DNA of 55,929 nt, taken from the NCBI RefSeq assembly GCF_016892765.1, contig NZ_JAFEMD010000037.1, positions 1-55,929 on the forward strand, written 5' to 3'. The position numbers were made by a program, and so were the translations under genes. The notes beneath the pieces were generated by a model that searched no databases, was not told where the DNA came from, and was given only the letters and a program-made list of their open reading frames with translations. The DNA is from Microvirga arvi (GTDB lineage Bacteria; Pseudomonadota; Alphaproteobacteria; Rhizobiales; Beijerinckiaceae). This document shows positions 6,506-13,441 of the stretch, piece after piece. Numbering within the stretch: position 1 is the first letter of the stretch; every line of letters starts with the position of its first letter.

Positions 6506-7837
6506 ATGACCGACAGTTTCTTGCCGCGCTGGAGCTTGAAGACCGAAGGGGTCATCATGCCGGATGAGCGGCTGCCGACCGGCCAGATGATGGTCGTCGG
6601 CCTGCAGCACGTGGTCGCCATGTTCGGCGCAACCGTGCTGGCGCCGATCCTGATGGGATTCGACCCGAACGTCTCCATCCTGTTCTCCGGCCTGGCCACG
6701 CTGATCTTCTTTCTCGTGGTCGGCGGACGGGTGCCCAGCTATCTCGGCTCCAGCTTCGCCTTCATCGGTCCCGTCCTGGTTGCCACCGGCGCAAGCGTCG
6801 GGAGCCCAAACCCGAACATCCCCCTGGCACTCGGTGGCATCATCGCGGCCGGTGCGCTGTACTTCCTGATCGGACTCGTGGTTCAGCTGGCGGGGCACCG
6901 CTGGATCGAGCGGCTGATGCCGCCGGTGGTCACGGGCGCCATCGTGGCCGCCATCGGCCTCGTGCTCGCCCCCATCGCGATCAACAGCGCCTCCGGCGTC
7001 ACGCCAGATAACCAGAACGGCAGCGACTTTGCCCGCTGGATTGCCCTCGCTACGGTCGTGGCGGTCGGCCTCGTGGCGGTCTATGCGCCGGGCATGTGGC
7101 GCCGTCTGCCGGTCCTGATCGGCGGTGTTGTCGGCTACCTGATCTACTTCATCTGCGCGAACGTCCTTGGGCTCGGTCAGCCGATCGACTTCACGAAGAT
7201 CGGCGCGGCATCCTGGTTCGGCTTTCCGTCCTTCCAGAGCCCGGTCTTCGACATGCGCGCCATCAGCCTGATCGCTCCTGTGGCGGTGATTTTGGTGGCT
7301 GAGAATCTCGGGCACATCAAGGCCATCGGCGCCATGACGGGCCGCAACCTCGATCCCTATCTCGGGCGCGCCTTCATGGGTGATGGCCTGGCCACCATGC
7401 TGTCGGGCGCTGCCGGTGGTACGGGCATGACGACCTACGCCGAGAACATGGGCGTGATGGCCGTGACCCGCATCTACTCGACGCTGGTCTTCATCATCGC
7501 CGCAGGCTTCGCGCTGCTGCTCGGCCTTTCGCCCAAGTTCGGCGCCTTCATCGGCACGATCCCCGGGCCTGTGCTCGGTGGCCTCTCCATCGTGGTGTTC
7601 GGTCTTATCGCGGCCACCGCCGGCCGCATCTGGGTGGAGAACCGGGTCGACTTCTCGAACCCGCGCAACCTGATCACGGTGGCGGTGGCTCTTGTTCTGG
7701 GTGCCGGCAACTTCAAGCTGAATGTCGGCGGCTTCACCCTGGACGGCATCGGCACGGCGACCTTCGGCGCCATCATCCTCTATCATCTGCTGCGGATGGC
7801 ACCGGCTACAGCGGACCGGGCTGAGACCGCACACTAG
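6506..7837 (+). CDS. NCS2-family uracil/xanthine-type permease
   Basis: A 443-residue inner-membrane transporter with about 12-14 hydrophobic segments. The family signature is clear: LQHVVAMFGATVLAPILMGF near residues 33-52, the substrate-site segment AENLGHIKAIG around 266-276, and GGTGMTTYAENMGVMAVTR near 302-320, which resembles UraA and RutG. Proton-coupled uptake of uracil or another pyrimidine is likelier than of xanthine because of the TTYAEN motif, but substrate choice is inference. No nucleobase catabolic genes adjoin it. A hairpin overlapping the ribosome site may regulate translation. Start ATG 6506 is set by GGGGGA seven bases upstream. Confidence 0.9.
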   Translation: MTDSFLPRWSLKTEGVIMPDERLPTGQMMVVGLQHVVAMFGATVLAPILMGFDPNVSILFSGLATLIFFLVVGGRVPSYLGSSFAFIGPVLVATGASVGSPNPNIPLALGGIIAAGALYFLIGLVVQLAGHRWIERLMPPVVTGAIVAAIGLVLAPIAINSASGVTPDNQNGSDFARWIALATVVAVGLVAVYAPGMWRRLPVLIGGVVGYLIYFICANVLGLGQPIDFTKIGAASWFGFPSFQSPVFDMRAISLIAPVAVILVAENLGHIKAIGAMTGRNLDPYLGRAFMGDGLATMLSGAAGGTGMTTYAENMGVMAVTRIYSTLVFIIAAGFALLLGLSPKFGAFIGTIPGPVLGGLSIVVFGLIAATAGRIWVENRVDFSNPRNLITVAVALVLGAGNFKLNVGGFTLDGIGTATFGAIILYHLLRMAPATADRAETAH

Positions 7838-7950
7838 AGCATCGGACCCAAAAGTGGACTCCACTTTTGGGATCCCATCCGATGCTCCACTCTTTGAAGA
7901 GCGCATCGTTCGGGGCAGAAAACCGGGTCCACTTTTCCGCACGATGCGCT
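7837..7950. repeat. Pair of intergenic palindromic repeats
   Basis: The first unit (7837-7887) is a near-perfect hairpin: GAGCATCGGA pairs with TCCGATGCTC, and inside it CCCAAAAGTGGA pairs with TCCACTTTTGGG. The second (7900-7950) is framed by AGCGCATCGT and ACGATGCGCT and contains TCCACTTTTCCGC. On the reverse strand this second unit closely resembles the element at 46653-46704. Similar elements are, from memory, widespread between genes of Methylobacteriaceae and relatives. Confidence 0.75.
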
Positions 7951-7966
7951 AGTTCCAGGCTTTCCA

Positions 7967-7991
7967 GGAACACGCATTTCGAGCCCGCGTT
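7967..7991 (+). promoter_or_regulatory. EcfG-type promoter of the short-chain dehydrogenase gene
   Basis: GGAAC (7967-7971), a 16-base spacer and CGTT (7988-7991) match the alphaproteobacterial EcfG consensus. The perfect inverted repeat GCCCGCGTTGA / TCAACGCGGGC (7983-8007) overlaps the -10 and the presumed start, so it may form a hairpin at the 5' end of the transcript or a regulator site. Confidence 0.7.
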
Positions 7992-8077
7992 GAGCTTCAA
8001 CGCGGGCTTCGTCGTTCTGCTCGGCCTTTAGTTGATCGGCTGGAGGCCCGCATCCTCTTCGCACAAGGGATGACAGC

Positions 8078-8938
8078 ATGACCTCCGACCAGAACCAGAC
8101 CCTGCCGCCTCAGGTGCAGGACCAGCAGCCCGGCCACGAGACCGAGATGAGCCCGCGACCCGATTACGAGCCCCGTTATCCCGGCAGCGGACGGTTGCAG
8201 GGCAAGGTCGCGCTCATCACCGGTGGGGACAGCGGCATCGGGCGGGCCGTCGCCGTTCTCTTTGCCCGCGAAGGCGCCGATCTCGCGATCCTTTATCTGA
8301 ACGAGAACGAGGATGCGCAGGAGACGAAGCGTCTCGTGGAAAGGGAAGGACGTTCGTGCCTGACCATTGCAGGCGACGTCGGAGACCCTGGCTTTTGCCG
8401 CTCCGCAATCGATCAGGCCGTCCAGCGCTTCGGCAAGCTCGATGTGCTCATCAACAATGCCGCCGAGCAGCACCCGAAGAAGGATATCGAGGAGATCACG
8501 CCCTATCAGATCGACCGCACCTTCCGCACCAACATCTTCGGCTATTTCTATATGGTCCAAGCCGCGATGCCTCACCTCAAGAAGGGCACTGCCATCATCA
8601 ACACCACCTCGGTGACCGCCTATCGCGGCAGCGCGGATCTGCTCGACTACAGCGCCACCAAGGGCGCGATCGTGGCCTTCACGCGATCCCTGGCTCAGAA
8701 GCTCGCAAGTGAAGGCATCCGTGTGAACGGTGTCGCGCCGGGTCCGATCTGGACACCGCTGATCCCTTCGACATTCCCGGCCGAAAAGGTGAAGCAGTTC
8801 GGTGCCAACACGCCCATGAAGCGTCCCGGCCAGCCGAACGAGGTGGCGCCGTCATACCTGTTCCTGGCCTGCGAGGATTCCTCCTACATCACTGGCTCGG
8901 TCCTGCACCCGAACGGCGGCGATCCCACGGAGGCTTAA
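8078..8938 (+). CDS. Short-chain dehydrogenase/reductase, general-stress type
   Basis: 286 residues. A hydrophilic N-terminal extension of about 40 residues rich in Q and P precedes the Rossmann domain, as in the YghA/YhdF (GSP39) group. The cofactor loop is TGGDSGIG (48-55), NNAAE lies at 126-130, and the catalytic set is S178, Y191 and K195 (YSATK). The C-terminus ends ITGSVLHPNGG, normal for the family. It should catalyse NAD(P)-dependent oxidation or reduction of an alcohol or carbonyl, substrate unknown. It is preceded by an EcfG-type promoter and followed by a terminator, so it forms its own unit in the stress regulon, in line with general-stress annotation of its relatives. Confidence 0.9.
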   Translation: MTSDQNQTLPPQVQDQQPGHETEMSPRPDYEPRYPGSGRLQGKVALITGGDSGIGRAVAVLFAREGADLAILYLNENEDAQETKRLVEREGRSCLTIAGDVGDPGFCRSAIDQAVQRFGKLDVLINNAAEQHPKKDIEEITPYQIDRTFRTNIFGYFYMVQAAMPHLKKGTAIINTTSVTAYRGSADLLDYSATKGAIVAFTRSLAQKLASEGIRVNGVAPGPIWTPLIPSTFPAEKVKQFGANTPMKRPGQPNEVAPSYLFLACEDSSYITGSVLHPNGGDPTEA

Positions 8939-8946
8939 AACAAGAA

Positions 8947-8975
8947 GGGCGGCTCGAAAGAGCCGCCCGAATTCT
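8947..8975 (+). terminator. Intrinsic terminator after the dehydrogenase gene
   Basis: GGGCGGCTC (8947-8955), a GAAA loop and GAGCCGCCC (8960-8968) form a perfect 9-bp stem followed by GAATTCTTT. Confidence 0.8.
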
Positions 8976-8995
8976 TTGTGGCGCTGCAGGAGATG

Positions 8996-9199
8996 TCAGC
9001 GCCTGCGGTGCACGCGCACCGGAACCGGAGTTTGCGAAGGGGTCATCAGCACGAAGAGCAGCATGACGACCGAGAGGGAGCCGCCGATCAGAAAAAGAAC
9101 CTCCGCGATCTCGACCTGAGAAGCCACACCGGTGATCGCGGCAAAGGCGGTAACAACTGCAAAGATGAAAAGCGCACGAAGGGCAACCGGACGATTCAT
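8996..9199 (-). CDS. Small two-helix membrane protein of the stress regulon
   Basis: 67 residues with two hydrophobic segments, about 8-25 (LFIFAVVTAFAAITGVAS) and 33-52, a short acidic loop between them (QVEIAE) and a basic tail ending VRVHRRR, so both ends are predicted to be cytoplasmic. The start has GGGAGAG nearby. An EcfG-type promoter lies 28 bases upstream, which both supports the gene and links it to general stress. No family is recognised. It faces the dehydrogenase gene and diverges from the DUF1328 gene, which has its own EcfG-type promoter. Confidence 0.65.
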   Translation of the reverse strand: MNRPVALRALFIFAVVTAFAAITGVASQVEIAEVLFLIGGSLSVVMLLFVLMTPSQTPVPVRVHRRR

Positions 9200-9226
9200 T
9201 GGTCATCTCTCCCAAGTGTTCTTGAA

Positions 9227-9251
9227 AACGTGTGGGTGGAAGGCAGGTTCC
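9227..9251 (-). promoter_or_regulatory. EcfG-type promoter of the 67-residue membrane protein
   Basis: On the minus strand GGAAC (9247-9251), a 16-base spacer and CGTT (9227-9230) match the consensus exactly. Confidence 0.75.
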
Positions 9252-9319
9252 ATGCGAATAAAAGCCTGCTTGAATACTTTTGAACCATAGATGAACGGAG
9301 CGAATAAAATCTCGCGGGC

Positions 9320-9345
9320 GGAACCCTACAGTCGCGCTTGGCGTT
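9320..9345 (+). promoter_or_regulatory. EcfG-type promoter of the DUF1328 gene
   Basis: GGAAC (9320-9324), a 17-base spacer and CGTT (9342-9345) lie about 50 bases before the ATG. Confidence 0.75.
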
Positions 9346-9396
9346 GTTTGAACATCGTCGGCTTACAGTCGATTGTATAGTTAGCGAGGTAACACC

Positions 9397-9570
9397 ATGC
9401 TCGGTTGGGCAGTCACTTTTCTCATCGTCGCTCTGGTCGCAGCTCTGTTCGGCTTTGGCGGCATTGCCGGCACCGCCGTCGAGATCGCGAAGCTGATCTT
9501 CTTCGTTGCGATCGTTCTCTTCGCCATTTCCGCTGTCATTGGTCTCTTGCGCGGGCGCAGCCCGATGTAA
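9397..9570 (+). CDS. DUF1328 (YtjA-type) small membrane protein
   Basis: 57 residues beginning [20 protein letters not shown], followed by [20 protein letters not shown]. This is the DUF1328 pattern: two membrane helices joined by a glycine-rich turn and ending in a short basic tail (LLRGRSPM). The family is widespread in proteobacteria and often stress-induced, but has no established biochemical role. GCGAGGT supplies a ribosome site, and an EcfG-type promoter precedes it. The gene is transcribed away from the other small membrane protein at 8996-9199, giving a divergent stress-controlled pair. Confidence 0.85.
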   Translation: MLGWAVTFLIVALVAALFGFGGIAGTAVEIAKLIFFVAIVLFAISAVIGLLRGRSPM

Positions 9571-9594
9571 CGCCGATCCGGCAGTCTCAATGAT

Positions 9595-9640
9595 GTCGAG
9601 CGCCGCCCCTCAAAAGGCGGCGCTTGTCATTTGAGGGGGG
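9595..9640. terminator. Possible terminator between DUF1328 and ecfG
   Basis: GAGCGCCGCC (9599-9608) can pair with GGCGGCGCTT (9617-9626), with CCTCAAAA in the loop. It is followed on the plus strand by GTCATTTGAGG, a weak T-run, so termination would be partial. The genes on either side converge. Confidence 0.45.
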
Positions 9641-9670
9641 CCGTCGGGAGGGAAGGGGAGGCTTTGCGGG

Positions 9671-10216
9671 TCAGCCCTGAAGCGCAGCCCGGGTCATGCT
9701 GTCGGGGCCCAGGTCCTCGATGTCGTCGACATTCAGCAGCGAGGCAAGGCGAATGCGTGCCCGGTTCACGCGGCTCTTGATGGTGCCGACGGCGCATTCG
9801 CAGATGTTCGCGGCCTCCTCGTAGGAGAAGCCTGATGCGCCTACCAGGAGCAGGGCCTCGCGCTGGTCGGCAGGAAGCTGGGCGAGGGCGCTGCGAAAAT
9901 CCTCGAAGTCGAGGTGGGAGCCCTGCTCAGGTTGAACCTTCAGGCGACCGGCATAGGACCCATCGGGATCCTCGACCTCGCGGCGGCGCTTCCTGTATTC
10001 GGAATGAAAGAGATTGCGGAGGATGGTGAAGAGCCAGGCATTTAGATTCGTGCCGGGCTCGAACCGGTGCAGATTGGAGAGCGCCCGAAGGAGGGTGTCC
10101 TGGACAAGGTCATCCGCCCTATCGACCTGACCCGAGAGCGAGATGGCGAAGGCGCGCAGGCTGGGAACCGCCGCAAGAAGAGCCTCCCGTAACTCAGGTT
10201 CCGGCTCTGGGGTCAT
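9671..10216 (-). CDS. ecfG: General stress response sigma factor EcfG
   Basis: A 181-residue ECF sigma factor. Region 2 (about 15-80) contains DLVQDTLLRALSNLHRFEPG and NAWLFTILRNLFHSEYRKRRRE; region 4 (about 105-165) contains LPADQREALLLVGASGFSYE and GTIKSRVNRARIRLASLL. These features, above all the location beside nepR and phyR, identify EcfG, which directs RNA polymerase to GGAAC / CGTT promoters. In unstressed cells it is held by NepR; phosphorylated PhyR releases it. Its ATG overlaps the nepR stop (ATGA, 10213-10216), so the two are translationally coupled. At least eleven matching promoters lie within this window. Confidence 0.96.
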   Translation of the reverse strand: MTPEPEPELREALLAAVPSLRAFAISLSGQVDRADDLVQDTLLRALSNLHRFEPGTNLNAWLFTILRNLFHSEYRKRRREVEDPDGSYAGRLKVQPEQGSHLDFEDFRSALAQLPADQREALLLVGASGFSYEEAANICECAVGTIKSRVNRARIRLASLLNVDDIEDLGPDSMTRAALQG

Positions 10217-10437
10217 TGAGACCCCTCCTTTCCCCCGTTCTTCTTGTCCAATTGATCAAGCAAATCCTTGAAGCGGTCCGGGACGGGCTGCTGCATGAGC
10301 TCGTCATACATGGCCCGGAGTTGGTCGCCGATGCGCTTCTGGCTGCCGCTGTCGAGCTTAGGATCGGTTGCAAGCTGGCTGCTCGAAGAATTGTCGAGAC
10401 TGGCCCGAGCGAGCTTGTTCCCCTTATCAACCGTCAT
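10213..10437 (-). CDS. nepR: Anti-sigma factor NepR
   Basis: 74 residues from the ATG at 10437, chosen because it gives the usual NepR length; the frame is open to 10581 but runs over the promoter. The conserved core QKRIGDQLRAMYDELMQQP followed by VPDRFKDLLDQLD forms the two helices that bind sigma region 2/4 of EcfG or, alternatively, the sigma-like domain of PhyR-P. The flanks are disordered, as known for the family. It is first in the nepR-ecfG operon, overlapping ecfG by four bases, with an EcfG-type promoter upstream, so the module is autoregulated. Confidence 0.94.
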   Translation of the reverse strand: MTVDKGNKLARASLDNSSSSQLATDPKLDSGSQKRIGDQLRAMYDELMQQPVPDRFKDLLDQLDKKNGGKEGSQ

Positions 10438-10514
10438 ATTCTTCCCCTTGCCATCCCATAATTTCTGAGGGATGACCAACCTTGGCAGTATCCATATATT
10501 CGTTTTCGAGCAAT

Positions 10515-10539
10515 AACGCTCTTTGCTGCACTCGGTTCC
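10515..10539 (-). promoter_or_regulatory. EcfG-type promoter of nepR-ecfG
   Basis: On the minus strand GGAAC (10535-10539), a 16-base spacer and CGTT (10515-10518). Only six bases separate this -35 from the divergent phyR -35, so polymerase binding on the two sides may interfere. Confidence 0.85.
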
Positions 10540-10545
10540 ATTTTT

Positions 10546-10570
10546 GGAACTTTTGCAGCTTCGCCGCGTT
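10546..10570 (+). promoter_or_regulatory. EcfG-type promoter of phyR
   Basis: GGAAC (10546-10550), a 16-base spacer and CGTT (10567-10570), about 50 bases upstream of the phyR ATG. It is back to back with the nepR-ecfG promoter. Confidence 0.85.
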
Positions 10571-10619
10571 GAACGAACCATCGGTACAATGAGTCAAAAG
10601 CACATTTAAGGGGAAGCGA

Positions 10620-11426
10620 ATGTCGACAGCGCAGCTTGTCGTCCAGCACTTACCATACCTTCGTCGCTACGCACGCGCTCTGACAGGCAGCCAGATGGCG
10701 GGAGACGCCTATGTGGCCGCCACCTTGGAAACGCTTGTGAGCGAGCCTGAGACCATCGGTCCCTCTGGCAACGTGAAGGTCGAGCTCTTCCAGGTATTCA
10801 CCCGAATCTGGAACTCCCTGTCGGTGAACGGCCGAAGCGAGCAGATTCAACGGGATCTGCCGGCGGAAGTCCGGCTCGGACAGATCACCCCGCTTCCTCG
10901 CCAGGCTTTCCTTCTCTCCTGCCTTGAAGGCTTCGGTGAGGAGGAGGTTGGCCAGATCCTCGACGTCGATACGCGGACTGTGCGCGATCTCGTTGACGAG
11001 GCGGGTCGCGAGCTCGCGGCCGACATGGCTACGGACATCCTCATCATCGAGGACGAGCCCCTGATTGCCATGGACCTCGAGGCTCTGGTCGAGGGCCTAG
11101 GCCACAACGTCACCGGCGTCGCCCGCACGCGGACGGAGGCTGTCAAGCTGGCAGCTGCCAAGCAGCCCGGTCTCATCCTGGCCGATATCCAGCTCGCGGA
11201 TGGAAGCTCGGGTCTCGATGCGGTGAACGACCTCCTCAAGTCCTTCGAGGTTCCCGTCATCTTCATCACGGCTTATCCCGAGCGGTTCCTGACCGGCGAA
11301 CGGCCGGAGCCGGCCTTCCTGATCGCCAAGCCGTTCCAGCCGGCGAACGTATCTGCGGTCATCAGCCAGGCGCTGTTCTTCCAGCAGAGCGCCCGCCGAC
11401 GCGAGGCTCGGGCCGCCACGGCCTGA
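10620..11426 (+). CDS. phyR: Anti-anti-sigma response regulator PhyR
   Basis: 268 residues. The N-terminal sigma-like domain (about 1-130) resembles ECF regions 2 and 4 but lacks promoter-binding capacity in known homologues; it sequesters NepR. The C-terminal receiver (about 138-255) has the acidic pocket E144/D145, phosphoacceptor D189 in LILADIQLADG, T217 and K237 in LIAKPFQP, so it is intact. Phosphorylation by an HWE/HisKA2-type kinase opens the protein to bind NepR and free EcfG. No such kinase gene is in the window. It is divergent from nepR-ecfG, with its own EcfG-type promoter and an intrinsic terminator. AGGGGAAGCGA before the ATG is the ribosome site. Confidence 0.96.
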   Translation: MSTAQLVVQHLPYLRRYARALTGSQMAGDAYVAATLETLVSEPETIGPSGNVKVELFQVFTRIWNSLSVNGRSEQIQRDLPAEVRLGQITPLPRQAFLLSCLEGFGEEEVGQILDVDTRTVRDLVDEAGRELAADMATDILIIEDEPLIAMDLEALVEGLGHNVTGVARTRTEAVKLAAAKQPGLILADIQLADGSSGLDAVNDLLKSFEVPVIFITAYPERFLTGERPEPAFLIAKPFQPANVSAVISQALFFQQSARRREARAATA

Positions 11427-11458
11427 CGCTGAAGCGAATATCAATCCAAATAGTAATG

Positions 11459-11486
11459 GCCCGGCTCCAGAGCCGGGCTTTTCTTT
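11459..11486 (+). terminator. Intrinsic terminator of phyR
   Basis: GCCCGGCT (11459-11466), loop CCAG and AGCCGGGC (11471-11478) followed by TTTTCTTT. Confidence 0.9.
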
Positions 11487-11506
11487 GGCGACCATGTATT
11501 GGGCAC

Positions 11507-11588
11507 AAAAAAAGACGGGCTCTAAAGCCCGTCTAAGGTGCCGGCCAATGCACAAGGGGAATGCGGGGAGGACCAGGAGGCCGGTGCT
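11507..11588 (-). ncRNA. EcfG-dependent small RNA A (GsrN-like candidate)
   Basis: A transcript of about 82 nucleotides is predicted from a start near 11588 to a run of seven U (11513-11507). It has an EcfG-type promoter at the right distance and a strong terminator (GACGGGCU, loop, AGCCCGUC). The 5' part folds by pairing CCGGCC with GGCCGG and exposes a pyrimidine-rich loop containing CCUCC and CCCCUU, complementary to ribosome-binding sites. It contains no convincing reading frame. It lies antisense to nothing and convergent to phyR. RNA B at 13442-13511 shares the linker GGCACCUUAGA, the C-rich loop and the architecture. In Caulobacter the stress RNA GsrN is described with a C-rich loop; homology is inference. 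Confidence 0.75.
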
Positions 11589-11593
11589 TAAAG

Positions 11594-11619
11594 AACGCCT
11601 TATCGAAAATAATGGTTCC
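11594..11619 (-). promoter_or_regulatory. EcfG-type promoter of small RNA A
   Basis: On the minus strand GGAAC (11615-11619), a 17-base spacer and CGTT (11594-11597). Confidence 0.8.
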
Positions 11620-11665
11620 GGCATATTTTTACTCTTTTTATTCTTCTCTCCTACGTAAGGGGACA

Positions 11666-11690
11666 GGAACATCAAAGATACGGTCGCGTT
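11666..11690 (+). promoter_or_regulatory. EcfG-type promoter of the exported protein gene at 11730
   Basis: GGAAC (11666-11670), a 16-base spacer and CGTT (11687-11690), 39 bases before the ATG. It diverges from the small RNA A promoter. Confidence 0.75.
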
Positions 11691-11729
11691 GAATTTCGAA
11701 ACGCTGAGGTTGAAGATCAGGAGAGAGGG

Positions 11730-12260
11730 ATGTTCCGTACCCCTGTGGCACTCGTGGGACTGGCTGGGGTTTTCTTCATTGCCGGAAGCTTCGCTCCTGC
11801 ATCCTTCAACATGGCCCCGGGGGCTCAGTCCGAAGTTCTGGCTGATGCTGCTATGCCCTGGCACATGAATGCTTCGACAAAGGGAGATCGCATCACGGCT
11901 CCTGTGCCGAGTGCTGCTCCCGCGACCGTGTCAATCGTTGAACTGGTCGGCGTCACAGAGGCCATGGTGATTCTCCGGGACCGTGACGGAAAGGTGCTCT
12001 ACAAGTCCGACCCCCGCTTGGGGACCACCATCTATGCCCGTGACACGGATCTGCCTGTTGTCACCCTCAAGGAGGATTTGCAAACTCCTGTCGCTCAGCA
12101 CCCTGTCAGGCGGCAGGAGGGCAACGAAGCTCCTGGCGAGCAGAAGCAGAAGAGCCGGAAGCCGGTCGGATGCATGGCCGATGTCAGCCCCCTGGCCAAA
12201 GGCAGTTCCGACAGAATGCCGAGTCTTTGCCTGGCGTTCCTGGAACGATCCCTTTCCTGA
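11730..12260 (+). CDS. Exported hypothetical protein of the stress regulon
   Basis: 176 residues with a hydrophobic N-terminus (FRTPVALVGLAGVFFIAGS) that acts as signal peptide or anchor, so it is periplasmic or membrane-attached. A middle segment (about 68-110) alternates in a beta pattern (VTEAMVILRDRDGKVLYKS). After a charged linker rich in Q, E and K comes a C-terminal block GCMADVSPLAKGSSDRMPS followed by LCLA, with two cysteines that could form a disulfide. This block recurs in hypothetical proteins of Hyphomicrobiales as I recall them, but no function is known. GGAGAGAGGG is the ribosome site and an EcfG-type promoter lies upstream. Confidence 0.75.
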   Translation: MFRTPVALVGLAGVFFIAGSFAPASFNMAPGAQSEVLADAAMPWHMNASTKGDRITAPVPSAAPATVSIVELVGVTEAMVILRDRDGKVLYKSDPRLGTTIYARDTDLPVVTLKEDLQTPVAQHPVRRQEGNEAPGEQKQKSRKPVGCMADVSPLAKGSSDRMPSLCLAFLERSLS

Positions 12261-12626
12261 CAGACAACGAATGGCGCGATCGCGGAAGCGGATTCGGTCT
12301 TGCCTTACTAGTGGGCTTCGCCTGTCACGGCCGGATCTGGCGCCCCATCCTTCGCAGCCACCTGCGTTGAAGGATTGGGAACCATTCTTCGCAACGAAGG
12401 TTCCTCTGGTTAGTGTGTAAGGTGCCGCTTTTTGCAAGAGAGGCACCAAGGATCGTTTGCTGTCTCATAATATTAATAAGTATTCATCTTATTGTTTGAA
12501 TGACAAGCGGCCCGTAACATTGACTTGATCAGGTCAATCTTCGGAACGGTTGCTGCTGCTGAACGTTTATCTCCCGCGCACTTTGGCGCTTAACGCGATT
12601 TAATGTACCCTCAGGAGAAATAAGCA
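12261..12626. other. 366-base gap with palindromes and an EcfG-type promoter
   Basis: No gene is supported. GGAACC (12378-12383) and GGTTCC (12399-12404) form an inverted repeat that resembles a weak EcfG-type promoter on both strands. GGTGCC / GGCACC arms at 12421-12426 and 12442-12447 could form a stem without a U-run. A 20-bp palindrome with one mismatched pair, ATTGAC-N8-GTCAAT, lies at 12519-12538. A clear EcfG-type promoter for the next gene follows at 12543-12567. Confidence 0.5.
12543..12567 (+). promoter_or_regulatory. EcfG-type promoter of the PRC-barrel gene
   Basis: GGAAC (12543-12547), a 16-base spacer and CGTT (12564-12567), about 60 bases before the ATG. Confidence 0.75.
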
Positions 12627-13355
12627 ATGCTGAAGAAGCATATGGCAGCTTGCCTTGTAGTGACGGCTTTCGCGGCTGCGCCCGCCCTCGCACAGACCTC
12701 GACCACCCCGTCGGCCCCGACCGACCGTCCGGCCGCTTCTGGCTCCGGCACCACCAGCACCGGCTCGCCGGCCATGCAGCCCAGCTCCTCCGGCTCCTCA
12801 ACGACGATGAACCAGAGCAGCGGCATGCAGGGTCAGTTCATGACCAAGATGGAAGCCAACCAGATGATGGCTTCCGACCTGATCGGCACCCGCGTGGTCA
12901 GCACGAACAATGAATCCATCGGCGACATCAATGACGTGATCGTGGACCGCAATGGTCAGATCATGGCAGCCGTGGTCGGCGTCGGCGGCTTCCTCGGAAT
13001 TGGTGAGAAGGATGTGGCTGTTCCCTTCAAGTCGCTCGAGTTCATGAACGCTCAGCAGGTTCAGGCCATGAACAGCAGCAACACCGGCGGCAATAGCAGT
13101 GTTGCGACGACCGGCTCGACCGCGACAGGCAACACCACCGCGACGGGCTCAGGCACGGCCGGCTCCTCCAACATGGCTGCCAACACCACCAGCAGCAATG
13201 CCTCAGCCAAGCAGAACCAGCCTGAGCGTGTAGTCCTGCGTATGACGAAGGCTGAACTTCAGGCGGCTCCGGCTTTTGACGAGGATGGCGACAACAGCAG
13301 CAACCGTTCGACTACCGGTTCGACCGGCGCTACGACCACTGCTCCCAAGCCGTAA
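12627..13355 (+). CDS. Exported PRC-barrel domain protein
   Basis: 242 residues. A signal peptide (MLKKHMAACLVVTAFAAAP, cleavage likely after ALA-Q near 22) leads into a low-complexity S/T/G/P linker, then a PRC-barrel at about 80-140 with ASDLIGTRVVSTNNESIGD and NDVIVDRNGQIMAAVVGVGG. A second S/T/G/N-rich linker follows, and a short conserved tail (PERVVLRMTKAELQAAPAF). PRC-barrels bind proteins or RNA; periplasmic versions are common in this order and often stress-induced, without known role. AGGAG sets the start. An EcfG-type promoter precedes it and a strong terminator follows. Confidence 0.88.
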   Translation: MLKKHMAACLVVTAFAAAPALAQTSTTPSAPTDRPAASGSGTTSTGSPAMQPSSSGSSTTMNQSSGMQGQFMTKMEANQMMASDLIGTRVVSTNNESIGDINDVIVDRNGQIMAAVVGVGGFLGIGEKDVAVPFKSLEFMNAQQVQAMNSSNTGGNSSVATTGSTATGNTTATGSGTAGSSNMAANTTSSNASAKQNQPERVVLRMTKAELQAAPAFDEDGDNSSNRSTTGSTGATTTAPKP

Positions 13356-13381
13356 CCGGTTCGTCCTTCTGATCTGTCAAG

Positions 13382-13411
13382 CGGCACCTGGGATTTCCAG
13401 GTGCCGTTTTT
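13382..13411 (+). terminator. Intrinsic terminator of the PRC-barrel gene
   Basis: CGGCACCTGG (13382-13391) and CCAGGTGCCG (13397-13406) form a perfect 10-bp stem followed by TTTTT. Confidence 0.92.
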
Positions 13412-13441
13412 GATTCTGCCAGCAATTCCTGCGCTTCCGGC

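Noticed and set aside
6485..7942. 485-codon minus-strand frame opposite the nucleobase permease
   Set aside because: Mirror of a membrane-protein gene; the translation is dominated by D, H, R, G and E, a usual artefact of high GC.
12421..12447. GGTGCC/GGCACC stem as a third copy of the small RNA
   Set aside because: It shares only the AAGGTGCC string with RNAs A and B; no terminator U-run or matching loop and no aligned promoter on the same strand.
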